A stretch of DNA of 64,000 nucleotides from Betaproteobacteria bacterium (GCA_016709965.1 JADJLT010000006.1:496001-560000); one strand, 5' to 3'; numbered from the stretch's first letter, positions 9,322 through 20,413 are shown. Numbers and translations are program-made. The notes: generated by a model from the sequence alone, not told the origin.

Positions 9322-10404
9322 ATGGCCTCATCCAGCGATACCGCCAGCATGGCGCTCTTCTGCGATTTCGAAAATATCGCGCTCGGCGTGCGCGATGCCC
9401 AGTACGACAAATTCGACATGCGTCCGGTCCTTGAGCGCTTGCTGGCCAAGGGCAGCATCGTGGTCAAGAAGGCTTACTGCGACTGGGATCGCTACAAGGC
9501 GTTCAAGGCGCCCATGCATGAGGCCAATTTCGAGTTGATCGAAATCCCGCACGTGCGGCAATCGGGCAAGAATTCAGCGGATATCCGCATGGTGGTGGAT
9601 GCGCTCGACCTCTGCTACACCAAGGCGCACGTCGATACCTTCGTGATTATCAGCGGCGATTCCGATTTCTCGCCGCTGGTGTCCAAGCTGCGCGAGAACG
9701 CCAAGAAGGTCATCGGCGTCGGCGTCAAGCAATCCTGTTCCGACCTGCTGGTGACCAATTGTGACGAATTCATCTATTACGACGACCTGGTTCGCGACCG
9801 CGAAAGTCAGCGCAATTCGCGCCGCGACCGTGGCGATGTCCCCAAACGCTCGCCGGAAGACGAGCAGAAGCGTCGCGAGAAGGGCGAAGAGCGCAAGAAC
9901 AAGGCCGTGGATATTGTGGCAGCCACCTTTGTCGATCTGATGGCCGACCGTGGTGAAAGTGAGCGAATCTGGGCTTCGGTGCTCAAGGAAGTGGTCAAGC
10001 GCCGCAACCCGGGCTTCAATGAAAGCTATTACGGCTTCCGGACATTCGGCAACCTGCTGGAAGAGGCAGCTAGTCGCGGCTTGATCGGCTTTGGTCGCGA
10101 CGACAAGGGCGCCTTCGTCTTCCGCGCCCAGCCGCGCCCGGCGCCGGTTGAGGTCGACGTGCTCGTGCAGCCCGAGCTGGTAGAGACTGCTGCGGTCAAC
10201 CCGCCAGAAGTCGAAAAAACCGAAATTTCATCGCCCGAGCCGGAAACAGCCAGCAATGCTCGCCGCCGGGGTGGCCGTCGCTCACGCAATGGCAAGGAGC
10301 GGGTGACAGCTGAAACGCTGGAGCCGGTAGTTGAGGCCGAGCCGGCCGTCGCCACCGAGCGAATCGGCAAACGTAACCGAGGGAGTGCCGGCGGTCGGCG
10401 GTAG
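9322..10404 (+). CDS. NYN-domain ribonuclease-like protein with OST-HTH domain; probable 3' frameshift
   Basis: 360 residues. Residues 9-155 form a NYN/PIN-like nuclease domain with the acidic residues in CDFEN (Asp15) and SGDSDF (about 112-117). Residues 195-268 match an OST-HTH/LOTUS winged-helix domain, and an Arg- and Glu-rich tail follows. NYN-LOTUS proteins are predicted to bind and cut RNA; no partner is visible here. Residues about 288-304 (TAAVNPPEVEKTEIS) are encoded by a dispersed repeat. The frame stops at 10402-10404, but another frame continues the same basic tail to 10613, so the true protein is probably about 69 residues longer. Confidence 0.88.
   Translation: MASSSDTASMALFCDFENIALGVRDAQYDKFDMRPVLERLLAKGSIVVKKAYCDWDRYKAFKAPMHEANFELIEIPHVRQSGKNSADIRMVVDALDLCYTKAHVDTFVIISGDSDFSPLVSKLRENAKKVIGVGVKQSCSDLLVTNCDEFIYYDDLVRDRESQRNSRRDRGDVPKRSPEDEQKRREKGEERKNKAVDIVAATFVDLMADRGESERIWASVLKEVVKRRNPGFNESYYGFRTFGNLLEEAASRGLIGFGRDDKGAFVFRAQPRPAPVEVDVLVQPELVETAAVNPPEVEKTEISSPEPETASNARRRGGRRSRNGKERVTAETLEPVVEAEPAVATERIGKRNRGSAGGRR
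10188..10230 (+). repeat. Dispersed CGGTCAACCG element inside the NYN gene
   Basis: TGCTGCGGTCAACCCGCCAG and then GAAAAAACCGAAATTTCAT match the core and tail with one short expansion. It lies in frame in the low-complexity tail and encodes AAVNPPEVEKTEIS. Confidence 0.55.
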
Positions 10405-10613
10405 CTGAGAGCAAGCCGCGTCGTGGTGCGCGTCGCCCCCGCAAGGCGGCAACAGCGCAGGAGAGCGTTTCGGCGGAGCTTGAACCCGGTGCAACGGATG
10501 TGGCGGCTGTTGAGGAAACAATGTCTCACGAGAAGCCGCCGGCGAAAGCCAAGCGGGTGGCTCGAACCAGCCGGGCACGCAAACCAAAAGTGATTGAAAG
10601 TACCGAGGGTTGA
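10401..10613 (+). other. Out-of-frame coding extension of the NYN gene
   Basis: In the -1 frame relative to the upstream gene, codons from 10401 read VAESKPRRGARRPRKAATAQ and go on with Lys/Arg/Ala-rich sequence to a TGA at 10611-10613. Composition continues the tail of the NYN protein, and the terminator begins 2 bp later. The shift must occur between a TAA in this frame near 10376 and the TAG at 10402. Either the gene or the assembly has a one-base change there. Confidence 0.7.
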
Positions 10614-10614
10614 C

Positions 10615-10648
10615 GGCAATCGGGGCTGCCAAAGCAGCCCCGATTGCC
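10615..10648. terminator. Bidirectional terminator between convergent genes
   Basis: GGCAATCGGGGCTG and CAGCCCCGATTGCC form a perfect 14-bp stem with a six-base loop. It begins just after the out-of-frame NYN stop and 17 bp from the end of the convergent gene. The T-run is short (ATTTG), so it may work mainly as a strong 3' hairpin. Confidence 0.75.
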
Positions 10649-10664
10649 ATTTGACCAGCGATGG

Positions 10665-11174
10665 TTAGATGACTGCCAGCAGCTTGGTGCGTAAGCCTTC
10701 AGCTTCGCGCCTGCCATCGCGTGACAGGACGAGCGCGTTATACCACTCGTCGTAGAGGGCGCGCAGTTCGGTGTGACTCTCGGATTTTTCAATGCGGTCA
10801 AGCAGTGATGTATTGCCCAGAGAGCCGACAAAGGCATTCAGTGTATTGGTCATGAAATTGCGCGCCTGCTGGAGGCGGAGCGGGTCAGGGTCGCTCGGCA
10901 AGTCGGTGAAGGCCGTGATCGAGGCCAGTGGGCCAGGTGGTGGCTTGAGTCTGGCGGCTGCATCGATCACCCCGCCCACTTCGATGTAGCCTTCCTCTTC
11001 GAGCATGCCCAGCGTGTGTTGCAAGTCGTCGGACTGCAACATGGCGCGCATGTCGTCGACGCTTCTTTTACCGTCAACGAAAATCAGGACCCGCCGCACC
11101 CGTGGCGACAGCCCCCCGGCCTTCGTGGCGATTTCGTCCTGCCCTTTGCGGGTCTTGGCGAAAACAACGCCCAT
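10665..11174 (-). CDS. Conserved hypothetical protein
   Basis: 169 residues starting MGVVFAKTRKGQDEIATK. The first 75 residues look like a small winged-helix or MarR-like fold (LSPRVRRVLIFVDGKRSVDD then LQHTLGMLEEEGYIEVGG), and the C-terminal half is helical. I do not recognise a named family. It is alone, flanked by hairpin terminators on both sides, so it is a single-gene transcript. A role in regulation is possible but not shown. Confidence 0.75.
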   Translation of the reverse strand: MGVVFAKTRKGQDEIATKAGGLSPRVRRVLIFVDGKRSVDDMRAMLQSDDLQHTLGMLEEEGYIEVGGVIDAAARLKPPPGPLASITAFTDLPSDPDPLRLQQARNFMTNTLNAFVGSLGNTSLLDRIEKSESHTELRALYDEWYNALVLSRDGRREAEGLRTKLLAVI

Positions 11175-11227
11175 GGTTTGTCTCCCGCTTCATAGTGTGA
11201 ATTTTTGTGTTGTATTGTACAGAAAAG

Positions 11228-11253
11228 AAAAACCCGCCAAGCGGCGGGTTTTT
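11228..11253. terminator. Terminator downstream of panD
   Basis: AAAAACCCGCC-AAGC-GGCGGGTTTTT has an 11-bp stem with A/T runs on both sides. It can stop panD transcription on the minus strand and would work in both directions. Confidence 0.8.
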
Positions 11254-11278
11254 GGTTGAGCGAGAATTAATTTTGCAA

Positions 11279-11674
11279 TCAGGCGGCGGCTTGTACCGGA
11301 ATCTTGTGACCACGGCGCACGATGCGGTTCTGGGAATCGACGTAGATCAGATCAGGTTCGTGGCGGGCCAGTTCCACTTCGTTATACACCGCAAAGGTGG
11401 CGATGATCATGATGTCACCCGGCGCTGCACGGCGCGCCGCCGAGCCATTGACGGAAATGACGCCCGATCCACGTTCGGCGCGGATGGCGTAAGTCGTGAA
11501 ACGCTCACCATTGTTTACGTTCCAGATGTCGATCTGCTCGTATTCCTTGATGTTCGCTGCTTCGAGCAGGTCTTCATCAATGGCGCAGGAACCCTCGTAG
11601 TGGAGGTCGGCATGGGTTGCAGTGACGCGATGCAACTTGGATTTCAACATTGTTCTCTGCATGGTTTCACTCAT
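11279..11674 (-). CDS. panD: Aspartate 1-decarboxylase
   Basis: 131 residues. The self-cleavage site Gly-Ser lies in HYEGSCAID (about residues 27-33), where Ser becomes the catalytic pyruvoyl group. Further family motifs are [10 protein letters not shown] and [12 protein letters not shown]. The enzyme makes beta-alanine from aspartate for pantothenate and coenzyme A. It lies 78 bp downstream of panC on the same strand, so the whole pantothenate pathway branch (panB, panC, panD) is clustered here, with coaBC further right in the window. Confidence 0.96.
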   Translation of the reverse strand: MSETMQRTMLKSKLHRVTATHADLHYEGSCAIDEDLLEAANIKEYEQIDIWNVNNGERFTTYAIRAERGSGVISVNGSAARRAAPGDIMIIATFAVYNEVELARHEPDLIYVDSQNRIVRRGHKIPVQAAA

Positions 11675-11752
11675 CCAGACGGTTGGGGGAAGCGCATTGT
11701 AACGACAATAGAAATGCTGTCAACGGGCGTAATTATGGATAATTTCGCTGCG

Positions 11753-12583
<831 letters not shown>

Positions 12584-13402
12584 TTACGCGGTGTAGGTGT
12601 GTTCGGGGCCGGGATAGCTGCCATCCTTGACGGCAGTAACGGCACGGCAAATGGCGTCGTGAATGCTCGCGGCGCCTTCCATGAAATTCTTGACGAACTT
12701 GGCCTTCTTGCCCGGTGGTACGTCGAGGGCATCGTGCAGCACCATGACCTGGCCGGAGGTTTCCTTGCCGGCACCGATGCCGATGGTGATGATGTGCAGC
12801 ATGGCCGTGACTTCGGTGGCCAGCACGGCGGGAATGGCTTCGATGACGAGCATCGTTGCCCCGGCATCTTGTAGCGCAATCGCATCATCTTTGAGGCGTT
12901 GCGCCGCGGCTTCGCCCTTGCCCTGGACCTTGTATCCGCCCATGGCATGTACCGACTGCGGCGTCAGGCCAATGTGCCCGCAGACCGGAATGCCACGGTC
13001 AACCAGAAATTTGACCGTTTTTGCCATTTCCTGGCCGCCTTCGAGCTTGACCATTTGCGCGCCGGCGGCCATCAGCGTGACGGCGTTGCGGAAAGCGCTC
13101 TCTGGCGATTCCTGGTAGCTGCCGAAAGGCATGTCGGCGATGATGAAGGGGCGGTCAGAACCGCGCTTGACGGCAGCCGTGTGGTAGGCAATGTCGGTCA
13201 CGGTGACCGGCAGCGTTGTGTCGTGCCCCTGAATGACGTTGCCCAGCGAATCGCCGATCAGAATCGAGTCAACGCCGGCGCCATCCATCAGGCGGGCGAA
13301 ACTGGCGTCGTAGCAGGTAAACATGACAACTTTTTCGCCGGCGGCGTACAGCTTGGCGAGATCGGCCTGGGTCAGGCGGCGGGTAATGGTTTGGGCAGAC
13401 AT
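12584..13402 (-). CDS. panB: 3-methyl-2-oxobutanoate hydroxymethyltransferase
   Basis: 272 residues with the CYDASFARLMDGAGVDSILI start, the metal-binding IGDSLG motif and the VCGHIGLTPQSVH motif near residue 130. It makes ketopantoate from 2-oxoisovalerate and methylene-tetrahydrofolate. It precedes panC in the same operon and follows a DUF486 gene by 13 bp. Confidence 0.97.
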   Translation of the reverse strand: MSAQTITRRLTQADLAKLYAAGEKVVMFTCYDASFARLMDGAGVDSILIGDSLGNVIQGHDTTLPVTVTDIAYHTAAVKRGSDRPFIIADMPFGSYQESPESAFRNAVTLMAAGAQMVKLEGGQEMAKTVKFLVDRGIPVCGHIGLTPQSVHAMGGYKVQGKGEAAAQRLKDDAIALQDAGATMLVIEAIPAVLATEVTAMLHIITIGIGAGKETSGQVMVLHDALDVPPGKKAKFVKNFMEGAASIHDAICRAVTAVKDGSYPGPEHTYTA

Positions 13403-13415
13403 GGTTTGAGTAGAC

Positions 13416-13778
13416 TCAAGTCCTGAAAACGAAATAGACGGCGCCTAGGATACACAGAGCCGCCCATAAGTAGTCAAGCTTGAGCGGCTGGCCCATGTAA
13501 AAGACGACAAAGGGAACAAAGACAGTCAGTGTGATCACTTCCTGCAGGATCTTGAGCTGACCGAGGTTCATCTCGGTATTGCCGATGCGATTGGCTGGTA
13601 CCTGCAGCAGGTACTCGAACAGCGCGATGCCCCAGGAAAGCAGGGCGGCGATCCACCACGGCTTGTCGTTGAGGTTCTTGAGGTGAGAGTACCAGGCGAA
13701 AGTCATGAAGACATTCGACAGGGCCAGCAGCGTCACCGTCTGCCAGAGCACGGGGATGTGCAGGCCGAAGAGGATCAC
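13416..13778 (-). CDS. DUF486 family small membrane protein
   Basis: 120 residues with four hydrophobic segments and the NVFMTFAWYSHLKN and FEYLLQVPANRIG motifs of the DUF486 family, which is related to small multidrug transporters. Its function is unknown. Its start overlaps the folK end by 4 bp, and it is embedded in the folK-panBC operon, but no link to vitamin synthesis is established. Confidence 0.85.
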   Translation of the reverse strand: MILFGLHIPVLWQTVTLLALSNVFMTFAWYSHLKNLNDKPWWIAALLSWGIALFEYLLQVPANRIGNTEMNLGQLKILQEVITLTVFVPFVVFYMGQPLKLDYLWAALCILGAVYFVFRT

Positions 13779-14251
13779 AGCTTAACGATGTCCTGATTGG
13801 CGACGGCCGGTAGCCAGGCGGCGACGGTGCCACGCCCCGGCAATGCCAGTTTGGGGGCGATTTCACCCAGCGGCTGGAGCACGAAGGCGCGCAAATGCAG
13901 GCGCGGATGCGGCACGGTCAGGCGTGGCAGGTCGATCTGCTGGTCGTTGTAGAGCAGCAGGTCGAGGTCCAGCGTGCGCGGGCCGTTGCGTTCGGCGCGG
14001 ATGCGGCCGAAACGCTGTTCGATCTCAAACAGCGCGTCGAGTAGCGACTCAGGTGCCAGTGTGGTTTCGAGTTCGGCTACCGCGTTGACGAACTCAGGTT
14101 GCTCGGTAATGCCAACCGGCGCCGTGCGATACAGCGAGGAGCTATGGACGAGCCGGCTTTCCGGCAGATTGGCCAGTGCTGCAAAGGCCGCGCGCACGGT
14201 AGCTGCTGGGTCGCCCAGATTGGCCCCCAGCGCGACGTAAGCGGTGTTCAT
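13775..14251 (-). CDS. folK: 6-hydroxymethyl-7,8-dihydropterin pyrophosphokinase
   Basis: 158 residues with YVALGANLGDP at the N-terminus and the RNGPRTLDLDLLLY signature near residue 95, which binds the metal and pterin. It activates the pterin for folate synthesis. It overlaps pcnB at its start (ATGA) and the DUF486 gene at its end. The pcnB-folK-panB order is typical of betaproteobacteria. Confidence 0.96.
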   Translation of the reverse strand: MNTAYVALGANLGDPAATVRAAFAALANLPESRLVHSSSLYRTAPVGITEQPEFVNAVAELETTLAPESLLDALFEIEQRFGRIRAERNGPRTLDLDLLLYNDQQIDLPRLTVPHPRLHLRAFVLQPLGEIAPKLALPGRGTVAAWLPAVANQDIVKL

Positions 14252-15591
14252 TCGGGTGAGCTGGCAGCAGCGCTGTCACCGGCCGGCTTTTTCTTGCGAC
14301 GGCGGCGCTTCTTGTCGCCAGCCTGTTCGGGTTGCAGCATTTCAGCGCGCTCGTCGCCGTCAACCTTCTGGAAGCGCGTCCACCAATCGGCCAGTTCCAT
14401 GTCGATTTCGCCGGATTCGGCGCGCAGGACGAGAAAGTCGTAACCGGCACGGAAACGCGGCTGTTCCAGCAGGGCATAGGGGCGCTTGCCGGCGCGCGCT
14501 TCGAAGCGTGGTTGCAGGGACCAGATATCCTTGATGTCGCCAGCGATACGGCGGGTAATCGCCAGTTTTTCGCCCTGCACATCGATAACGGTGTCCATCG
14601 CCTGATACAGCGCCGGAATCTTCGCTTCGCCCTTGGCCTTGAGCTTTTCCCAATGCGCCAGCACCTCGTGCCAGAGCAGGGTGGCGAACAGGAAACCGGG
14701 CGAAACTCCCTTATCCAGCCGGATGCGATCATCGGTGTTTTTCAGTGACAGCATCACGAACTTTTCACCCATCGGCTGTTCGAGAATGACGTCGAGAAGC
14801 GGTAGCAGGCCGTGATGCAGGCCCTCGTCGCGCAATTGGGTGATGCATTTGACCGAGTGCCCGGAGGTCAGCAGCTTGAGCATTTCGTCAAAAAGGCGGG
14901 CGGCCGGCACATTTTCGAGCAGGCTGGCCATTTCGCGGATCGGCTTTTTCGCTTCCGGGTCAATGAACAGGCCGAGCTTGGCGGCCAGGCGGACGGCGCG
15001 CAGCATGCGAACTGGGTCTTCGCGGTAGCGGGCGCGCGGTTCGCCGATCATGCGCAGGGTTTTTTGCTTGAGATCGCCGACGCCATGGTGGTAGTCGATG
15101 ACCGCCTCGCTGGCCGGATCGTAATACAGCGCGTTGGCGGTGAAGTCGCGGCGGGCGGCGTCGTCGGCATGGCTGCCGAAAACATTGTCGTGCAGGACGC
15201 GGCCGTGTTCGTCGGTTTTGGTCTTTTCGTCCAGCATGCCGCGGAAGGTGGTCACTTCCAGCGTTTCCTGGCCCATCATGACGTGCACGATCTGGAAGCG
15301 GCGGCCGATGATGCGCGAGCGACGGAAGGAACGGCGGATTTCTTCCGGCGTCGCATCGGTAGCAATGTCGAAATCCTTTGGCTCGGCGCCGATCAACAGG
15401 TCACGGACTGCTCCGCCGACCACGTAAGCCTTGAAACCGTGGCCCTGCAAGGTTTCGCAGACGCGCCGACTGCCGCTGCTGATGCGGTCGCGGGTGATGC
15501 CGTGGCTGGAGACGGGAATGACAGCCGGTTCATGCTTGCCGGCTTTTGGCTTTTTGCCGCTGAAGACGCGGGAAATGAATTTGCGGATCAC
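14248..15591 (-). CDS. pcnB: Poly(A) polymerase I
   Basis: 447 residues. The nucleotidyltransferase signature is VVGGAVRDLLIGAEPKDFDI (about 57-76), with the catalytic Asp pair in DFD, followed by the RNA-binding domain (RYREDPVRMLRAVR near 190) and a Lys/Arg-rich tail (KKRRRRKKKP) typical of PcnB rather than the CCA-adding enzyme. It adds 3' A tails that promote RNA decay. It heads the pcnB-folK-DUF486-panBC run. Confidence 0.95.
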   Translation of the reverse strand: MIRKFISRVFSGKKPKAGKHEPAVIPVSSHGITRDRISSGSRRVCETLQGHGFKAYVVGGAVRDLLIGAEPKDFDIATDATPEEIRRSFRRSRIIGRRFQIVHVMMGQETLEVTTFRGMLDEKTKTDEHGRVLHDNVFGSHADDAARRDFTANALYYDPASEAVIDYHHGVGDLKQKTLRMIGEPRARYREDPVRMLRAVRLAAKLGLFIDPEAKKPIREMASLLENVPAARLFDEMLKLLTSGHSVKCITQLRDEGLHHGLLPLLDVILEQPMGEKFVMLSLKNTDDRIRLDKGVSPGFLFATLLWHEVLAHWEKLKAKGEAKIPALYQAMDTVIDVQGEKLAITRRIAGDIKDIWSLQPRFEARAGKRPYALLEQPRFRAGYDFLVLRAESGEIDMELADWWTRFQKVDGDERAEMLQPEQAGDKKRRRRKKKPAGDSAAASSPE

Positions 15592-15639
15592 GTATTACCG
15601 TTCAATGAGCGTTCTGGACGCTGCGGGAAAAGACCGATT

Positions 15640-16308
15640 CTACCGCAGAGTAATGATTTTCCAGCCCATTTCACCGGCATGGGCGCGTAGCGTATCGTCC
15701 GGATCGACGGCCACCGGTGTTCTGACCTTGCCCATGAGCGGCAGGTCGTTATGCGAGTCGCTGTAGAAAAAACTGTTGGTAAAGCTGCCCCACCACAGGC
15801 CGAGCGATTCGAGCCAGCTTTCCACGCGTTCGATCTTGCCATCGCGGAAGGAGGGGGTGCCGCGCGGCATTCCGGAAAATGCCCCGTTTTTCAGGTTGAC
15901 CGCGGGAACGGTGCCGATGAGGTGCGGAATGCCGAATTCGCGGGTGATCGGGCCGGTCACGAAACTGTTGGTGGCGGTGACGATGGCGCACAGGTCGCCG
16001 GCATCAAGATGCTTGTTGACTAGCGTGCGGGCTGCCGTGCCGATGATCGGCAGGATGTGGCGATCCATGTATTCGCGGTGCCAGGCATCGAGTTCGGCAC
16101 GCGAATGGCGGGTCAGCGGGGCGAGCTGGAAGGCGAGGAATTCGTGAATGTCGAGCGTGCCGGCCTTGTATTGCTCATAGAACTGGATGTTTTTCGCCTC
16201 CTGCAGTTCGCGGTCGACGATACCTTTGCTGATCAGAAATTGCGCCCACTCGAAGTCGGAGTCGCCAGTGAGCAGAGTGTTGTCGAGGTCGAAAAGGGCC
16301 AGGTTCAT
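15640..16308 (-). CDS. HAD-superfamily hydrolase, SerB/CicA-like
   Basis: 222 residues. HAD motif I is LFDLDNTLL (about residues 5-13), motif II is in TATNSF, and motif IV is SDSHNDLPLM (about 186-195). This is the HAD-IB group related to phosphoserine phosphatase; the natural substrate is unknown. It lies in the conserved neighbourhood between hda and pcnB, 48 bp upstream of pcnB. Confidence 0.88.
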   Translation of the reverse strand: MNLALFDLDNTLLTGDSDFEWAQFLISKGIVDRELQEAKNIQFYEQYKAGTLDIHEFLAFQLAPLTRHSRAELDAWHREYMDRHILPIIGTAARTLVNKHLDAGDLCAIVTATNSFVTGPITREFGIPHLIGTVPAVNLKNGAFSGMPRGTPSFRDGKIERVESWLESLGLWWGSFTNSFFYSDSHNDLPLMGKVRTPVAVDPDDTLRAHAGEMGWKIITLR

Positions 16309-16344
16309 GGTGTTTCTTGAGTGAGTGGATGTTGGTAGCGGAGT

Positions 16345-17049
16345 TTACCGGGGACGACGCAATTCGTTGAGCAGGTCGAGCTGAACTTCCTGGATTTCGA
16401 TCATCCGTTCCCATTGATGCGACAGCAAGTGGTCGATTTTTTCGTGAAGCTGGCGGATTTCAAGCTCGGCTTTCAGATTCACCTGATAGTCGTTGCGGTC
16501 GCGGAGGCGGTCTTTTGCCTCCTGCCGGTTTTGACTCATCATGATCACCGGCGCCTGGACGGCGGCCAGGCAGGACAGCACGAGATTAAGCAGGATGAAC
16601 GGGAAGGGATCGACCGGGCGCCAGTAAAGAACCAGCGAGTTGATCATGATCCAGACAACGATGAACAGGCCGAAGAGAATCAGGAAAGTCCAGCTGCCAC
16701 CGAACGTCGCGATGCGGTCGGCCAGGCGCTCGCCAAGATTCCATTTTTCTGCATAGTCGCTGTCGACATCGGCGGCAAGAATCTGGTGGGTTTGCAGACT
16801 GTGCACCACCTCTTTTTCCAGCTCGGATAATTCGCCTTTTTCTGAGATGAGCAGGGAATGAACGTACTGTCCGCGATAGTGAGCCAGATCGCCCTGGCAG
16901 ATGTTGCTGCTATTCGACCAGTCCGGATGCTCGGCGCGGATGGCGTCCGCGATGTTGGCGCGGATCAGCGGCGCGGAGATCAGTTCCCGCGAAGGGAAAG
17001 GCTTGCCGCAGACAAGGCAGGTGCCGCTGGGTGACTTGTCATGACTCAT
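16345..17049 (-). CDS. DUF1003 membrane protein
   Basis: 234 residues. An N-terminal CLVCGK motif may bind a metal. Two transmembrane helices follow at about residues 118-138 and 152-172, then a charged helical tail (LKAELEIRQLHEKIDHLL) that resembles a coiled coil. The FGGSWTFLILFG and VIMMSQNRQEAKDR motifs are typical of DUF1003 proteins. The function is unknown. It stands between the HAD gene and hda on the same strand. Confidence 0.85.
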   Translation of the reverse strand: MSHDKSPSGTCLVCGKPFPSRELISAPLIRANIADAIRAEHPDWSNSSNICQGDLAHYRGQYVHSLLISEKGELSELEKEVVHSLQTHQILAADVDSDYAEKWNLGERLADRIATFGGSWTFLILFGLFIVVWIMINSLVLYWRPVDPFPFILLNLVLSCLAAVQAPVIMMSQNRQEAKDRLRDRNDYQVNLKAELEIRQLHEKIDHLLSHQWERMIEIQEVQLDLLNELRRPR

Positions 17050-17100
17050 GCGTAAGGTCTCTTGGGTAGCGATCCGTACAGGGTAACAGCCCGCTCGGCA

Positions 17101-17751
17101 TCAGCCTTGCGGCGATTGCAGCAGCTCGCGCAGCAGCGGCAGGGTGACGACGCGTTTCTGTTCCAGCGTGTATTGGTCAAGCGCAACCATGATCGACGAC
17201 AAGGTACGCATGTCGCGCGGCGCGTGGCGCATCAGGTAATCGATGAGTTCCGGCGTCAGCTTCAGGGCACGTTCCTTGGCTTGGGCGGCCAGCGCTTCGG
17301 CCTTTTCGGTGTCGGAGAGCGGTTGCAGGCGGCAGATCAGACCGGAGCCAAGGCGAGTGCGCAGATCTTCACGCAAAGCGAGATGAGCCGGCGGCTGATC
17401 GGCTGCGGTCAACAGCATGCCGCTGGCCATTTTCAGGCGATTGAAATGGTTGAAGAGGGCGATCTGGCCGGCATCGTTCAGCATTTCAACGTGATCCACG
17501 GCCAGTTGTCCGGTGGTTGGCGCTCTTTTTAGTGTTGGGTCGAGGGCGGCGTCGATATGGGCGAAGCCGCTCGCCTGCAACAAGTGCGAACGCCCGGAAC
17601 CGGCTTCGCCCCACAGGCAAAACGAAGTATCGACGCGCGTCCCGGCCAGCCATTCGGTGAACAGGGTCAGTGTTTCTGCATTGCCGCCGGCGACGAAATT
17701 GTCCAGCGAGGGCGGGCTTTCGGGCAGCAAATCGAGAATCAGCTGGCGCAT
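17101..17751 (-). CDS. hda: Hda, DnaA regulatory inactivator
   Basis: 216 residues from the ATG at 17749-17751 (MRQLILDLLPESPPSLDNFV). The longer open frame upstream gives a basic, unrelated leader, so the internal start is preferred. It has a DnaA-type AAA+ domain with a GEAGSGRSHLL P-loop (about 49-59) and the LRTRLGSGLICRLQPL region. With the sliding clamp it stimulates ATP hydrolysis by DnaA after initiation. The LDLLPESPPSL start resembles the clamp-binding motif. Confidence 0.93.
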   Translation of the reverse strand: MRQLILDLLPESPPSLDNFVAGGNAETLTLFTEWLAGTRVDTSFCLWGEAGSGRSHLLQASGFAHIDAALDPTLKRAPTTGQLAVDHVEMLNDAGQIALFNHFNRLKMASGMLLTAADQPPAHLALREDLRTRLGSGLICRLQPLSDTEKAEALAAQAKERALKLTPELIDYLMRHAPRDMRTLSSIMVALDQYTLEQKRVVTLPLLRELLQSPQG

Positions 17752-18169
17752 CGGGAGGTTGGAACGAAGCAGGGGGCACGATTTTAGCATTTGTCCGGTA
17801 GTCGACTGCCAGGAGGTCTTCAAGTCAGCCTTCGGAGATTGGCTCAAACGGCAGAATACTGAAGAAAGCTGGCTTTTTCTCGGTCCGGCATTTGATTATT
17901 CACGGGTTTTATGACAAACGTAGGTTGGGCGGGAGACGTGCTCGGACAGCAAATTTGACTATGCCTGTGACTTAACTCACGAAATTCGGGCACGTCGTGC
18001 AGTAAAATGGCAGCAGATAACCACTCGACAGTCCAAAAATGCCTGCTTTCCTTGATTACGCAACATGCCTTAGCGTTCGAGATGTCGTCATGAGTGGGTG
18101 GTTTACGGCGCGGATGTGCCTAAGCATTGGCGTATCTGTTTGTGTCAATACGCGCGGGTAATTGACATC

Positions 18170-18595
18170 ATGTTCCAGCAGGATTTTCGTTTTCTTCCAG
18201 CGCCGTTTAGGCTTGGCGACCACTTGCTCGACTGTCAGCATGAAGGCTTGTTTGAATGCATGGATGCATTAAAGAAGCTGTCAGGCGATCCTTCTGCAGC
18301 TTACAAATGCAATGAAATAATGTCCGAATTGACCGGTAGATTGGCGCAACACTTCGATTATGAAGAAGCGTTGATGAAGAAAGTCGGTCTGAAAGGTGAC
18401 ATGTTTGATCAGCATGTTGCTGCGCACACCCAGATAATGGACGAGATTTCGCACATTCATTTGACATCGATAACCGGCGGCTACGGCGCTGTCGATGCCT
18501 TGCTTCCCAGTGTCTCCAAGTGGGTGCTGAATCACTTGATGAAATACGATCTGAGCCTCAAGCCGCTGATTGAGGATGCTAACCGGAGAGCTTGA
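18170..18595 (+). CDS. Bacteriohemerythrin-like oxygen-binding protein
   Basis: About 141 residues from the ATG at 18170; the frame is open 24 codons further upstream, but without hemerythrin similarity. Iron-ligand spacing is visible: LDCQHEGLFECMD, HFDYEEALM, DQHVAAHTQIMDE and a final HLMKYD. These single-domain proteins carry a di-iron site that binds oxygen and perhaps nitric oxide. It is monocistronic and ends at a strong shared terminator. In a denitrifier it could buffer oxygen or NO; this is inference. Confidence 0.85.
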   Translation: MFQQDFRFLPAPFRLGDHLLDCQHEGLFECMDALKKLSGDPSAAYKCNEIMSELTGRLAQHFDYEEALMKKVGLKGDMFDQHVAAHTQIMDEISHIHLTSITGGYGAVDALLPSVSKWVLNHLMKYDLSLKPLIEDANRRA

Positions 18596-18621
18596 AGGAC
18601 TTTTCAATCTGTTTCAGACGC

Positions 18622-18661
18622 AAAAAGGGCGCCGGACAATGTAACTTGTCGGCGCCCTTTC
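18622..18661. terminator. Bidirectional terminator between hemerythrin and tyrS
   Basis: AAAGGGCGCC and GGCGCCCTTT form the stem, extended inward by GACAA/TTGTC with one bulge. A and T runs flank both sides, so it can serve both converging genes. Confidence 0.85.
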
Positions 18662-18678
18662 TGGTTTTTCGACCGGAA

Positions 18679-19953
<1,275 letters not shown>

Positions 19954-20098
19954 TGCTTTCTCCACGGGGCGGGCGCCCGCCAAATAAAAATGGCGCCAAA
20001 AAATCGGACCCGCGATTTTAGCAGAGCAGCGCCAGTTGGCCGGCAATCGGCGCGATGCTCAGTGGCTTCGCGACGAGTTGCCGTGGATATTCGGGTGA

Positions 20099-20413
20099 TT
20101 AATGGCTGCCGGCAACGTTGCTTCGCGCTTCGGCCATGGCATTTGACTGCTCGACCAGATTGGCAAAATGTGCCGTCACATATTCGCCAGCGTGATTGAG
20201 TTCCTCTGTTGCGCCGTTTTCTGCGTAGGCGTGCAGCATGTCCAGCACCGCCTTGGCATAGCGACTATCCAGGGGGCTCAGGATTTCGCCTATCCCGAAC
20301 GCATGTCGGGTGTCGTAGAGCGACAGGATGCACTTGGCGAGGCTCAGTTGGCTTTTGGTGCCAGGGTGTTGCTTGAGGAGATGCAGCCCGGCCAGATAAA
20401 TATTGGTGCTCAT
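20099..20413 (-). CDS. Hypothetical protein
   Basis: 104 residues starting MSTNIYLAGLHLLKQHPG, mainly helical. The segment SLAKCILSLYDTRHAFGIGE then LDSRYAKAVLDMLHAYAENG resembles short proteobacterial proteins of unknown function (possibly DUF7673-like). No signal peptide or membrane segment is present. It lies between GST and tyrS on the same strand. I do not assign a function. Confidence 0.65.
   Translation of the reverse strand: MSTNIYLAGLHLLKQHPGTKSQLSLAKCILSLYDTRHAFGIGEILSPLDSRYAKAVLDMLHAYAENGATEELNHAGEYVTAHFANLVEQSNAMAEARSNVAGSH

Noticed and set aside
12998..13030. CACGGTCAACCAGAAATTTGACCG in panB as another dispersed element copy
   Set aside because: The codons specify a conserved PanB segment (KFLVDRGIPVCGH) and the AT-rich arm does not match, so it is likely chance.
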